Position numbers and translations under genes: made by a program. Under the pieces are notes generated by a model. That model was not told the origin of the DNA. It made no database searches and saw nothing but the letters and a program-made list of their open reading frames with translations. This document shows, in pieces, positions 15,526 through 26,469 of a stretch of 64,000 bases of DNA; positions within the stretch are counted from its first letter, which is position 1; each line of letters starts with the position of its first letter. This DNA comes from Epiperipatus broadwayi. Its lineage: Eukaryota > Onychophora > Udeonychophora > Euonychophora > Peripatidae. Where the stretch lies: the NCBI GenBank assembly GCA_028023455.1, contig JAQFVV010012424.1, positions 1,346,001 through 1,410,000 of the forward strand, given 5' to 3'.

Positions 15526-16830
15526 CCTACAACAGTAACGGCACAGTTGAGGTCGTATTGGACAATTTTTTCTACAGATCGATGTTTATTAGCAGTTTTG
15601 GCTTTTAATTTCTTTATATATAAAAATAAATCTACGTTTATTAGCAGTTTTTGCTTTAATTTTTTTTTATAAAAATAAAAAATCGACATTTATTACAGTT
15701 TTATTAAAATCCCAGCATGCTCTGCAATCAAGTGTTTTCATTTTTGGAGCAAAATTTTTTACTGAAGACCTTGATTTTGTTGATAATATACTTAATGTAT
15801 TTTTATACAAATTACTAGGAGTTTTGCTTTACTTTCTTTATAAAAAAAAAAAGCCATTTAAAAGTCTAAATCATTTATTGTTCATTTGATGTATGTGTAA
15901 TATTCTTTATATATAAAAAATGTTTATCATTTACTGTTTATTTGGTGTGTCTTTTATCTTAGTTTTTGCTTTAATTTCTTTATAAAAAAATAAAGATGTT
16001 AAAAGTCAAAATCATTTATTGTTCATTTGGTGTATTAATTAATATGTCATTTTTTTGTAGTTTTTGTTCTAATTTCTTTATTTAAAAAATCTATGTTTAT
16101 TTAACAGTTTTTGCTTTAATTTATTTATATATAAAAATAAATTGATGTTTATTACCAGTTTTTGCTTTAATTTCTTTATAAAAAAATATCAATGTTTCTT
16201 AGCAGTTTTATGAAAATCCCAGCATCCCTTGCAATCAAGTGGTTTCATTTTTGAAGTGAAAATGTTTACTAAAGATCTCCATTTTTTTGGTAATATATTT
16301 TTATACAAATTACTAGGAGTTTTTGCTTTACTTTCTTTATTTAAAAAAAGCTGTTTAAAAGTCTAAATCATTTACTGTTCATTTGATGTATGTGTAACAT
16401 TCTTTATAAAAATAAAAAAGTTTAAAAGTCAAAATCATATACTGTTTGTTTGGTGTGTCTTTTTTCATAGTTTTTGCTTTAATTTCTTTATTAAAAAAAT
16501 AAAGATGTTTAAAAGTCAAAACCATTTATTGTTTGTTTTGTGTATTAATTAATATGCCATTTTTTGTAGTTTTTGCTCTAATTTCTTTATTTAAAAAATC
16601 TATGTTTATTTAGCAGTTTTTGCTTTAATTTCTTTATATATAACAATAAACTGATGTTTATTACCAGTTTTTGCTTTAATTTCTTTATTGCTGTTTATTA
16701 CCATTTTTATGAAAATACCAGCATCCTTTGCGATTAAGTGGTTTCATTTTTGGTGTACATTAAAACTATTGAATTTTATAATGCATTTTTAAATCATGTT
16801 TGGTGTATTTTGAAATCATTTATTGTTTGT
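15526..16830. repeat. Satellite-like array, roughly 500-bp period with about 50-bp subrepeats
   Basis: The segment AATCCCAGCATGC..GCAATCAAGTG..TTTCATTTTTGG occurs at about 15703, 16206 and 16703, giving periods near 503 and 497 bases. Between these anchors the phrase AGTTTTTGCTTTAATTTCTT recurs many times, each followed by an A-rich tract and 'tgtttatta'. So a short subrepeat was amplified first, and then a roughly 500-bp block holding several subrepeats was tandemly multiplied. There is no coding content. The array abuts the 36-bp minisatellite element at 16.86 kb. Confidence 0.8.
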
Positions 16831-16856
16831 TTGATGTATATTCACTTATTTTTAGT

Positions 16857-17282
16857 CCTGCAACACAGAGCATGTATTATACCTACTGTGGCTGTTGACA
16901 TTCATATCACACATTTTGTTTTTTTTGTGCAAGAAAGATCCGTGTACACATTTTGTTGTTTTGTGCAAGAAAGATCCATGTACACATTTTGATTTTTGGT
17001 GTAAGAAAGATCCATGTACATGTTTTGTTGTTTTGTGCAAGAAAGATCCGTGTACATGATTTGTTTTTTGGCACAAGAAAGATCCATGTACATGTTTTGT
17101 TGTTCTGCACAAGAAAGATCTATGTACACATTTTGTTTTTTGGTGCAAGAAAGATACATATACACACTATTTTTTTGTACAAAAAGATCTGTGTACATGT
17201 TATTTTGGTCAGATCAGAAGTGGCAGATTGATACAAATGTGAACAGGCACATAAAGGTCTATTACATGCTCCGTATTGCAGG
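16857..17282. mobile_element. Non-autonomous element with about 52-bp terminal inverted repeats around a minisatellite
   Basis: The left end CCTGCAACACAGAGCATGTA continues to GACATTCATATC. The right end, from GATACAAATGTGAAC to ACATGCTCCGTATTGCAGG, is its imperfect reverse complement over about 52 bases. The whole interior is the 36-bp tandem array. No clear target-site duplication is visible. Minisatellite-filled elements with inverted ends are known among non-autonomous DNA transposons; the superfamily is not determined. Confidence 0.68.
16927..17212. repeat. 36-bp minisatellite, nearly 8 units
   Basis: Units of the form GTGCAAGAAAGATCCATGTA plus cayrttttgttnttttg start at 16927, 16963, 16999, 17035, 17071, 17107 and 17143, with a last decayed unit from 17177. 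Because 36 is a multiple of 3, all frames stay open on both strands. This explains the overlapping repetitive reading frames here, which I do not regard as genes. Confidence 0.95.
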
Positions 17283-17499
17283 TTTAAAATGCAAGTACCT
17301 ATTAAAATAATTTAAAATAGATTATGTATTATATCCACATACTTTGAAAAAAGAAAAAATGGAATGTTACACTTTATATATATATATTAACATTTTTTTT
17401 TGAAGCTGAGCTAAATTGGGGGGGGGGGGAATAGAAGAAATTTTTTTTTTATAAATATTTTTACAGTTCTCAAAAAATCTAAAATACACACATATATAA

Positions 17500-17731
17500 A
17501 TATAATGTTATGGGAAATTTACCAAGTTTATTTTAAACAATAATTAAAGTGCACACTAGCTGCCATTTTCAATAACTTTTTACAGTAAGAAAATGGAACT
17601 CTAAATAAAAAGATGTAGAATAGATAAGAAGTGACCATTTTCTTACTGTAAAAAGTTATTGAACAAGGCCATTAGAGGGCAGTTCAATTATTATTTAAAA
17701 TAAACTTGGTAAATTTCATATGACATTATAT
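17500..17731. repeat. Foldback (palindromic) element
   Basis: The left arm (tataatgttatgggaaattt, accaagtttattttaaa, ataactttttacagtaag) and the right arm (cttactgtaaaaagttat, ttaaaataaacttggt, aaatttcatatgacattata) are reverse complements over about 95 bp. The centre is about 35 bp and there is no coding capacity. It is MITE-like. Confidence 0.82.
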
Positions 17732-17824
17732 TTATTCAATATTAAAATATTATTAATTATTATGATATATGACAATAATCTTTTGAAATTCAGCTATAAA
17801 TTATTTCCTTCTTTTCTCAGTTAA

Positions 17825-17945
17825 CTTAATGACTATTAATAAACACATATACAGCAAAGGTAGATTTAAAAAAAAATTCAGGTTTATTACTGCCTAGCAT
17901 GCTTTCGATACATCATGTATATCATATTCACAACTTATAATAATC
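17825..17945 (+). repeat. Left arm of a long inverted repeat flanking the Penelope-like element
   Basis: Contains ATTACTGCCTAGCATGCTTT and ATACATCATGTATATCATAT. These reappear in reverse complement at 19560-19690 (aaagcatgctaagcagtaat and the matching flank). The arms are about 120 bp with moderate divergence, and the Penelope-like coding remnant lies between them. Confidence 0.72.
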
Positions 17946-18094
17946 ACTAAACCAATTAATTAACAATTTAATATATCCAGCACACAGTTCTTCTTTTCAA
18001 AATAGTTCATATATATCTAATATAGAAATAAAACAAACTAACTCCTTCTTTTTAAAACTTGATTTTTTATGACTATAATCATGAAAAAGAAATC

Positions 18095-18132
18095 CAACGT
18101 TTCGACTATTTTTTATAGTCTTTTTCAAGGCA
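18095..18132 (-). ncRNA. Hammerhead-like hairpin at the Penelope end (decayed)
   Basis: On the minus strand CCTTGAAAAA is followed by the hairpin GACTATAAAAAATAGTC and then GAAACGTTGG. The layout (core box, stem II hairpin, GAAA) is that of the hammerhead ribozymes known from Penelope-like elements. However, the first box is CTTGAAAAA instead of CUGANGA, so catalysis is unlikely. The same layout recurs at 53.1 and 53.9 kb. Confidence 0.5.
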
Positions 18133-18344
18133 CACTAAAATAAAATATATATACAATAAATATCACATATTCCAAAAAAAAAATTAAATTAATTAAAAAT
18201 TACAAAATATATCCATAACCAAAAATTTTTTTTTTTTTTTACCTTATCTCACTCCCCTTTCCTATTACAATCACAACTTAAACACAACTAATTCCTTTTT
18301 AAAAATCTATATATATCAAATAAAAACTTTTAATTAAAAACCTA

Positions 18345-18950
18345 TTATTTTCTTTTATCTTTTTCTATTAACATCCTATTTAATTCTGGTTTTATTTCAT
18401 TTATGTATACACCCTCTTTTATTATCCTTTCATTATATGACTTAATACATTCCAAAGGTTTTATTTCAAAATCCCCATGCTTAAATTTATTCTTATGAAT
18501 GTAAATAGCAGAATTTTTATCACCTAAATGCTGTTTTAATCTAGTTTTTAATTTATTTTTACTAGTCCCAATATATGTCATTTCTACATTCTTTCTAAAA
18601 CAATTCAAACATTTTATCAAATAAACTGAATTCATAATGTCTAATCTATTATAATCCCCATTATTATTAATTAAAAAATTTAAATTTGCTTTCTTTTTAT
18701 AAACTGGACAAATTGAAACATTATATTTCTTATTAATCATTTTAACTAATTTCTTAACTTTAATAAATAAATCTTTAGATATATTAAAACCAACATAAAT
18801 AATCTTTTCTCTATTCCTATTCCTATCTAATCCCATTCTATTCCTTATTTTATTTATATTTTTATTAGAAAACAAATGTTCAACTACACCCCTAGGATAA
18901 TCATTCATAAAACATTCATTCCTAATAATATCAACCTCATTCTTAAACAA
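18345..18950 (-). pseudogene. Penelope-like GIY-YIG endonuclease domain
   Basis: The 201-codon open frame holds a GIY-YIG nuclease: VYLIKCLNC (the 'GIY' strand) and MTYIGTSKNKLKTRLKQHLG (the 'YIG' strand with the family's Arg and His) at residues about 108-141. The lead-in FMNDYPRGVVEHL matches the linker between RT and endonuclease. Downstream AIYIHKNKFKHGDFEI and KEGVYINEIKPELNRML form the usual C-terminus, ending at a stop. The domain would nick target DNA to prime reverse transcription. It is separated from the RT frame by a frameshift region and has no plausible start of its own, so it is a fragment of a longer protein. It is the least damaged coding segment of the window. Confidence 0.9.
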
Positions 18951-19037
18951 ATTACTATTTGAACATAACTTAATTGCCCTAATAATTTTATTATTAACAA
19001 TATTAATTTACTATGATTATCAATATCTGAAAACCAA

Positions 19038-19487
19038 TTATTTGATACTCCAAAAAATGTTTTTTTTTCTAAATACAGATGTTTCTATAATAACACTACC
19101 ATTCCTATCATTTTTTTTAAAAATTCTAACATCCATATATTCAATAACATTAATATATTTTTTTTCCATAGTAAATTTTATTTTTTCAACTCTACCATTA
19201 ATATAAGTCAAAAAATTATCTGCATTTCTTTTATTACCATTGAAAACCATAAAATAGTCATCAACATATCTAACATAAAAAATTGGTTTATTCCTATTAT
19301 AATTAAAAAATTGTTCTTCAAACTTATACATATATATTCCTGCCAAAAAACCATTCAGACTATTACCCATACTTAAACCCTCTTTTTGTTTATAAAATTC
19401 ATCCCCATATTTAATATGCATGAAGAGAGAGGATAGAAAGTGAAAAATAAAAGTGGCTGTGGCAATAGGTAAGGAACTATTTCTCAA
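19038..19487 (-). pseudogene. Penelope-like reverse transcriptase, C-terminal palm/thumb part
   Basis: The frame contains QKEGLSMGNSLNGFLAGIYM (the 'G.AMGSPLS..LA...M' motif), YVRYVDDYFMVFNG (catalytic YVDD box), KIKFTMEKKYINVIEYMDV ('FT.E.E....FLDV' motif) and TSVFRKKNIFWS ('T..YRK' motif). Together these are diagnostic of Penelope-like RT. The upstream RT motifs are missing because the copy is 5'-truncated at about 19490. The catalytic aspartates are retained, but the protein is incomplete. The first residues of the open frame (up to about residue 25) belong to the flank. Confidence 0.9.
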
Positions 19488-19559
19488 TCAATCAATCAAC
19501 AGAAAGGATACAAGCATCCCTCTATCAAAGAAGTGGGCTATTGGAATAAATGTTGACCA

Positions 19560-19690
19560 TGATATGAAGAAATCTAGAGTCATATTACTATAAGCTATGA
19601 ATATGACATACATGATATATCAAAAGCATGCTAAGCAGTAATAAAACTATTTTTTTAAAATCTAACTTTTCTGCATATACGTACATAAAC
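19560..19690 (-). repeat. Right arm of the inverted repeat flanking the Penelope-like element
   Basis: Reverse complement of 17825-17945 with moderate divergence. It includes AAAGCATGCTAAGCAGTAAT and the matching TA-rich flank. Confidence 0.72.
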
Positions 19691-20782
19691 AGTCATTTAT
19701 GACAGTCTTCTGTAAAAAAAGATTTTGATTCAAGTTTTTTTTTTAAGGATCCTATATAACTGAATGGTTTATTGCTAAAAAGTTTGATCACCAGAAATGA
19801 CAGTGGTAGTATGATCCATGTCCTTAAAATCTGACATTCCTTTACTAAGCCAAACTATACAAGACAATTAAGGCTTTGACAATTTCATATATAAGCATCA
19901 TCTGTTTAAACATAAAAATTCTTCTTAATAACTGAAAAAGGATTTATCTCTATCACTGTTAAGTTGCATCAAGTTGAAAATGACTTTTGGTGACTTCCAT
20001 CGTAAAGATATCTCTTTATGCTTTTTAATGTGAAAGTTTTGTGAGTGCACTACTATGGCTTATATTACTTCCTTTGTGCATTTTATATTTGTTTGTTCTT
20101 GTTTTCTTCATTTTTTCAAGATTGATAAGTCTTAACATTTTTTTAAATGAATAAACAAACTCTTGCAAACATCCAAAATTTTATTTCCTGTTGATAATAA
20201 AAAAAAAAATTTATCTTGAGTCCTTCAATTTAGCAATTTTTTCAAAATACTTATCATCCATCTATTGTGGTATAAAAATATTGACAGTTAATAGCTAATT
20301 TCTGTATCAATACCTATATAACTAACATACTGGCAGTTTTTCACTGCTTAAAAAAAGATAACTGACATTTCGTTGTAGAGAGCATCTGGCCAACTTTATA
20401 AAAAAAAATCTTGGGATCTCTCCGAGAAGAGTAAAACATATATGGTATGCCCAAATAAATGGTTATGGGTGCCTAATTCAAAATTCTCCTGCTTTTAGAA
20501 TGAACTAATGTAAAACCTATGAACAAAAATAAGTTAAAAACAATTCAACAAATTTATTTATTTAGTATAGGTTATAGGACTTTATAGCAAAAAAAATGTA
20601 CATTGTCAAAAAGGATAAATCATTTACCACTCACTACTAAGTACAAAAAAAAAATCCAAAAATATCTTGGTTAACTTCTCATTTTTGAATCTCTTCAGAG
20701 AATAAGTTATAGTTAAAAACTAGTCTATAATTTGATTACTATTATTACAAACTTTTTCATTATAAATAATATGTACAACAGG
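19691..20782. other. A+T-rich intergenic DNA, nothing recognised
   Basis: No motif, RNA gene or extended repeat was identified between the Penelope region and the 20.8-kb palindrome. Confidence 0.55.
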
Positions 20783-21032
20783 TATAAACAAGGCAAAACT
20801 CTCCATACAGTAGTTCCACCCTGTGCCAACCAGAGTAATCAATGGATGCCAGAAGGTTTGTGTATAAAATCCCTATCTAGTGCCTACTCATCCAATATCC
20901 CCAGACTAGTTTCTGGGGATATTGGATGAGTAGGCATTAGATAGGGATTTCATGCACAAGCCTTCTGGCAGCCATTGATTACTCTGATTGGCACAGAGTG
21001 GCACTTGTGTATGGAGAGTTTTGCCTTGTTTA
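20783..21032. repeat. Near-perfect palindrome, about 120-bp arms (foldback family P)
   Basis: The left arm (ataaacaaggcaaaactctc ... ctactcatccaatatcccca) and right arm (tggggatattggatgagtag ... gagagttttgccttgtttat) meet at a centre of only a few bases near 20905. Related sequence (aagtaatcaatggatg, gagtaggcactagatrggga, ttttgcctgttt) forms the palindrome at 28427-28590 and a half copy at 30476-30590, so this is a dispersed foldback family. Confidence 0.85.
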
Positions 21033-21084
21033 TAAAAATTATGTGCTAGCATAAGAGATGGTAATCATGTGATGCTTAATGGTT

Positions 21085-22320
21085 TTATGACAGGTATACT
21101 AAAAAAAGCTGCTTAAATACTTTAAAATAAAATGTTCAACATAGTATGCTGAACATTTTTTTAAAGCTTTTCTATTGAATTACATTTTTTTTTTTTTGAG
21201 AAAAGTTTAAAACTATTGGAATTATCACATCTTTTTCATAACTAGAGAATAATATTTCTGGAGATAACTTAAATATTTTACTCAGAATCAGCCTTCGAAA
21301 TTTTGCCACCCTATATGATAATATATTTTAGCACCCTTTTCTTCTAAAAATTTTTTTAATGACATCATAAAAATGATGATGTTAATCTAGACTTCAACAC
21401 ATCTAATCATAAATTCTAAATGGTAACATGAGCTAGTGAAATGAAAAATCATAAAGTACACTTTTTACATAAAAAGAAAAGCAAAAGACAATAATGCATT
21501 ATTATTGACTTGAATATAAATAATTAATTTGTAGACTTGCTTTATTTCTGAATATTATGATCATTTTCTGATTTTTATTTGAGATAGTTTGCATCTGATA
21601 GTGATTTTTTTTTCTCATCAAACATATTGCAATATTAAAATCATTTTAAAAGCTAAATTCTAATAACTGGATTAAAAAAAGCTACTATCTACAATTATTG
21701 CCCAATGGTATTCATGTAATTATGATTCTATTTCTTTAATCAATTGGTATATTCTTAATCAAGTATCTCATTACATTTGTTCCAATCTCTTGGGTATTTG
21801 AATCAAAAATATATATAAAAATAAGTTTTCATAAATATATTTATTAATCAATGTTTTCAGCAATAATATTAAAAAATGCTTGATATAAATTTATATAATG
21901 GACACTTAGGAAAAGACAGTGTCCACATTAAAGAAGACCAATTTTTAATCTCAGGTCAAAGTTAATACCCCCAACACCAGAATCAGAAATAAATGAAAAT
22001 AGAAAATGCTATTTTATTGTCACATTATAAAACAATAATATTATCAGTGTGACATTAAATGCAATATAATATTACACTACTTTAAATGATTACGACTTTA
22101 TAGAATCCATGAAGTTTTATTAATTAAACTTTTAATTAATGACATTCTGAAATCTATTTTCCACAGACATAAATAAGTAACTTTTTTACTTTCCATTATT
22201 TATATAGTTTAGGCCAATCTTATTTTCCTCTCAACTTTGTCATTCCATGCAAATGCATGGTTGAACAATAGATAAAGCTAGATTTTATCTTAATAAATAT
22301 ATTTTCTGTTTAATGATTTA
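21085..22320. other. A+T-rich intergenic DNA, nothing recognised
   Basis: A short perfect hairpin around ATGTTCAACATAGTATGCTG lies at about 21131-21160. Otherwise no recognisable structure. Confidence 0.5.
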
Positions 22321-22585
22321 ATTAAACGAGATTTGAACAAAGTTTCAAGCTCCCTTCTGCTAGCCACTTCACCTTGTATAACTAGTACACATGACCATAT
22401 ACATATGAATGAGATAAATGATCTTCAATTTACGTATTTTGTTCTGAACCAGCATTCATTAGTTGGTCCAGATCATCATCTACCACACACATATATAATC
22501 AGTGCTCAGTTTATATTAAGAAAGCAAATCTTCAAACTTTAATGGACAGGCTTCAATCTTCTCCAACCTCCAACTCCTTAGTTAT
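22321..22585 (-). mobile_element. Hammerhead-bearing palindromic element, copy 2 (minus)
   Basis: Minus-strand copy of the family. The terminal block AGATTTGAAC...TTTCAAGCTCCC is at 22328-22358, the hammerhead centre at 22420-22475, then the conserved ATAATCAGTGCTCAGTTTAT and ATGGACAGGCTTCAATCTTC. The core reads CTAATGA instead of CTGATGA and the second box is AAAA-type, so it is inactive on paper. Confidence 0.8.
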
Positions 22586-22589
22586 GATT

Positions 22590-23103
22590 TAAAATTTTTT
22601 TGTAAAAACAATTTGACAAAAATTTTCAATTTGTTTCTTTCAGTGAATGTTTTTTTTTTCCCTTTAGGGAAGGTATATATTTTTGATCAATAGATTAACA
22701 TAAAGGATAATCTCTCTTTAATTCATAATCATTCCGAGCATAAAAAAAGCTAATGCGTTTTTGTTATCTGACAGACATATATTATGTTTTTATTTCAAAG
22801 CCATTGTGAACAGGAGTAAATAATAGTAATAGTTTATCCAAATCTGCGAGTAATCTTTGCTTAATGGCGTTCTTTAGAAAGAAGAAATACTCTCCACTAT
22901 TACTACACAGAATCCATCTTTAGCGCATAACTATTTTACATTATGATGATCAAATAAAAATGTTAAAGTTAATTAAAATATTTTATAGATAGTATGCATT
23001 ACTTTTGTTTAATTTAAAAATCATCTCTCCAAATGAGATGTTTGGAAAGCTTGGTGAATATTTGATACAAACAAAACTTTTATTACCGATGTATATATGT
23101 AAT
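22590..23103. other. A+T-rich DNA, nothing recognised
   Basis: Includes poly(T) and poly(A) runs only. Confidence 0.5.
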
Positions 23104-23211
23104 CATATGGAAACAAGCCAAACTTCAGACATGCGTTATTGGTAGTAAATTTACTTGCAAATAAATTTAATACCGCTAGCGCATATCTAAAGTTTGGTTT
23201 CTTTCCATATG
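23104..23211. repeat. Small foldback element, about 50-bp arms
   Basis: CATATGGAAACAAGCCAAAC at the left and GTTTGGTTTCTTTCCATATG at the right pair, and the match continues inward through AGACATGCG / CGCATATCT to TAAATTTA at the centre. It is MITE-like and non-coding. Confidence 0.78.
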
Positions 23212-24228
23212 AAACAAAACTTTTGTAACAACATATTTTAAAATATTTTAATAACTTAAGTTTAATTTAAAAAGTATTCTTTTCCATCAGTCATAATCCA
23301 ATAAGCTTTAAAATTTTTATTTTCAATTTAATATCTAACATATAGGCTATATATATACCTGTACAAACAATGTAATATATAGAAGATTGGAGTAAATTAT
23401 ATTTGTTAACAGAAGCTTTAAACAATGATTATAAATAAACATAGAAAGGGATTTAGCATTAATCTGATGTTATAGTATAATAAGTATACATAATTTTATT
23501 GGATAAAAAAACAAAGTCAAGCTATAACAATAAAACTATATATTATTAAAAGAGGATATTTAATTTCAGTTATTGACAAGTGTAATTAATGTTTGAATGT
23601 TTAAATATTTTACTGTATGATATTATTATATAATGTTCTTTATATTGTTATTTGTTAAATTATTTATTAGTTTAAAAATAATCGTTAACTTTTTTTTTTG
23701 TAAATAATATGTTAATAAAGTTGATGTAAGTTAATCTAAATATTTAGAGTTGCATTTTTTTGGTCTGATCATCATCACCACACCATCTTCACAGAGTGCT
23801 AATTGTACTATACTTAGTAATTAAAGTGTAAAATTTAAATAAATTTAATAATAAGATAATGTATAATAATTATTTAAGAATAATATATTTTAAAAGATAT
23901 ATTAGTCTATTACAAAATACTATGATCACATAAGCCATTAATGAAGGATATACTTTAAATGTAGCAAAATATGTTTATTTATAGAAAAATTAGATTATTT
24001 TATTATTAAGATTATATATTATTATTTAGTTGAAATAAGTGGTTATTTATTATCAAAGTATTATAGATGATAAAAACATAAAACAATAAGATAGTTTTAT
24101 TTATAATTATGATAATTAACAGTTTTCTTAATTATTTCTTTACCTATAGAATTAAGTAAAATTCCTGTTTATATCTTATAGGTTGGAGAAATAGCTAATT
24201 AAAAATCAATGATTATCCTGAGATCTCC
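23212..24228. other. A+T-rich intergenic DNA, nothing recognised
   Basis: No coding motif or structured repeat was identified. Confidence 0.5.
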
Positions 24229-24260
24229 TTATTATAATAATAATAATAACAACAATATTA

Positions 24261-24340
<80 letters not shown>

Positions 24341-24344
24341 TATC
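24229..24344. repeat. (TAA)n / (TTA)n inverted microsatellite
   Basis: A run of TTA units (about 24255-24290) is followed by TAA units (24295-24342), so the two halves are reverse complements and can form a hairpin. Confidence 0.9.
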
Positions 24345-24724
24345 GCTCTATAAAAATAATAATGATTGAAAACAATATACAGTAAAGTGATAGTATAAAT
24401 TTATTAATTAATTCACATTAAAGTAAATTTATGTAGGTATTATTGTTAGTCATGGGAATATCTAGATACTTAATAAGAAGGAGTATTTTGGTATTCTTAC
24501 ACCATTGAGCAGATACTTTGGTATTTGTTTAATGTTAAAGGGTATGTGATCTTGTTTAATGGAATATTTGGGTCTCATAATTGCTGGTATAAATTAAAGT
24601 TAATTTTAAATAATAATAAAATTGTACGTAAGCAAAATAAAAATATAGTCTAATTTATAAACTTGTAAAATTACTAGAGGTTATCATCCTATTGGCAGGG
24701 TACAATATATATATATATATAAAA

Positions 24725-24833
24725 TCATTAAAACCAGTCAACACTTAGACAATCCCAATATCAATAACAATTACCAATTTCAAATTGTTGTCAAAGCAAC
24801 CTCCTTTTAACAATAAAGGTGGAATCCCACTTT
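24725..24833 (+). repeat. Short dispersed repeat (about 100 bp)
   Basis: Best preserved copy of the block at 986-1092: CCAGTCAACACTTAGACAAT ... TTTTAACAATAAAGGT. A (TA)n run lies directly upstream, and just before that is GGGTACAA, the same end sequence as at 49.5 kb. Confidence 0.7.
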
Positions 24834-25084
24834 TATTTGTAGCCCAATAAATTTATATAGACACTAAAGATCACAACTTGACCACAGAGATTAAAATAAG
24901 TGATAGAAAGAAGTTTAAATGATTCTCCTTAAACAGGTAAATATAACCTGTTCTGAATGCAGACTAATTAATTGTCAATTATAACATTACACATTGCAAT
25001 TATAATTTTCAAATTGCACCCAAAGTATTACTCAAATAATAATTGTAATAATTCTCAAGGCTAAATGGGTTTATAAGTAATCAT

Positions 25085-25366
25085 TATACATAATTAAAGA
25101 GGATTTGAACCCAGACTTTCAAGCTCTCTACAGTCATCCACTCTATTCAATATAACTGATACACATAACCACATACATGTGAAAAACACAAATGATCTCC
25201 AACATATGTATTTCATGATGATGAGTAGTGGTTCCACATGAAATATGTATATTAAAGATCATTTATCTTTTTTATATGTATATGTTCATGTGTATCAGTT
25301 ATATTGCATAGAGAGGAGAGAGTGCTTGAAAATCTGGGTTCAAATTCCCTTTAATTACATCTAGGT
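25085..25366. mobile_element. Hammerhead-bearing element, copy 3, inverted dimer
   Basis: Two partial copies face each other. The left end AGAGGATTTGAACCCAGACT (minus) and the right end CTGGGTTCAAATTCCCTTTA (plus) are inverted repeats, with CATATGTATTTCATGATG and GAAATATGTATATT near the centre. The plus half keeps TGATGA, a stem II-like gtagtggttccacat and GAAA at 25217-25260, but the C before UGAUGA and the 5' strand of stem I are missing. Confidence 0.75.
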
Positions 25367-25887
25367 TAGTATATATATTATATTTGTATTTCAATATTAT
25401 ATATATATATTAGTTTTTTCTCAAAGCATTTTAGTAGCTTACAAGAGAGATTACTTTTTTTTTATTCACATCATAATTTTTTTTATCTATTAGCAATCTA
25501 CTAGGAATTTACTTTCAAATATCACTATGTTTTTGTCATATAATTTATGCTTTAATATGGTAGTGCTTAATAAATCCTTATTCAGTACAGTCCTAGCCAA
25601 ATATTAACATCATTTTGTTTAATATATAACATCATTTTTATTTTGATATAGTATTTATTTTAATCATAGTGCATTGGGGCTGCCAAGCAAATTTACAATC
25701 ACTTGTAATTAATATTTACTAAGGCTGTAAACCTCAGGAATATGCTTGTAAAAATGAGAAGGTAGGGACCTCTACAGGTCTTAACCACAAGCTTGCACCT
25801 TGAAGAATAAATAATTCATTTTATTTCTTAGTAATAAAATAATTCTGGAGCTGAACATTAAACTATATAATGTTTGAATACACATAT

Positions 25888-25990
25888 AATGTATTTATTG
25901 AACTTTAGATGTAATTAATGGGGATTTTAGCACAGAAAGTCTGTGCTTAAATCATCTTTAATTACATCTAAAGTTCAGTAGGTACATTAT
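25888..25990. repeat. Palindrome made of two ends of the hammerhead-element family
   Basis: TTGAACTTTAGATGTAATTA and TAATTACATCTAAAGTTCAG are inverted repeats enclosing GGGGATTTTAGCACAGAAAG and AAGTCTGTGCTTAAATCATC. The inner blocks resemble the family's end (GGGGATTTGAACTCAGACTTTC). I read this as two terminal segments back to back with the interior deleted. Confidence 0.6.
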
Positions 25991-26134
25991 ACTCATATTC
26001 AAGCATTACAGATTAAATCTGAATTCTACCCATCTCTCTTCTATGTATTTAAATGGACATATTAAGGTCTTATATATGAGGAGTCAGAATGACTTAAAAG
26101 TCAACATGGGTATGATAACACTATCAGCATCAAC

Positions 26135-26465
26135 AAGGACTTTGAGCATTCCATCATCAGATTATTAATAATATGAATGACTGAAGAGTTGGAGAGTGGA
26201 GAAGAATGAAGCCTGTCCATTATAGTTTGAAAATTTACTATCTTAATATAAACTGAGCATTGATTATATATATATATATATATGCATGGGAGATGATGAC
26301 CTGGACCAACTGATGAGTGCTGGTTCAGCCCAAAATGTGGATATTGGAAATCATTTACCTTTTTCACATATATGTAGTCATGAGTATCGTTACATTAAGA
26401 TAAAATGGACAACTGAAGGGAGCTTGAAAGACTGCGTTCAAATCCTCTTTAATGAAACTAACTGT
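26135..26465 (+). mobile_element. Hammerhead-bearing element, copy 4
   Basis: Full-length plus-strand copy: AGAATGAAGCCTGTCCATTA, CTTAATATAAACTGAGCA, hammerhead centre 26298-26352, then GGGAGCTTGAAAGACTGCG and TTCAAATCCTC. The CTGATGA box and stem II 5' strand (GTGCTG-GTT-CAGC) are intact, but the second box reads CCAAAA in place of TGAAA and stem III is altered, so activity is doubtful. Small frames on both strands across this copy are incidental. Confidence 0.82.
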
Positions 26466-26469
26466 ACAA

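Larger units (their letters stand above)
18045..19500 (-). mobile_element. Penelope-like element, 5'-truncated
   Basis: A minus-strand element with, in order, the C-terminal part of a reverse transcriptase (19487-19038), a broken junction (18950-19037), a GIY-YIG endonuclease (18950-18345) and a 3' region ending in a conserved hairpin (18097-18130). RT followed by GIY-YIG is the defining order of Penelope-like elements. It begins abruptly near 19490, so the 5' two thirds of the RT are absent. It lies inside a pair of inverted arms at 17.83 and 19.56 kb. Confidence 0.88.

Noticed and set aside
16927-17212. CRISPR-like array
   Set aside because: Units are contiguous without unique spacers, and the window is eukaryotic.
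16852-17310. Six overlapping 67-98-codon repetitive frames on both strands
   Set aside because: A 36-bp repeat unit keeps every frame open; the array lies in a non-coding element.
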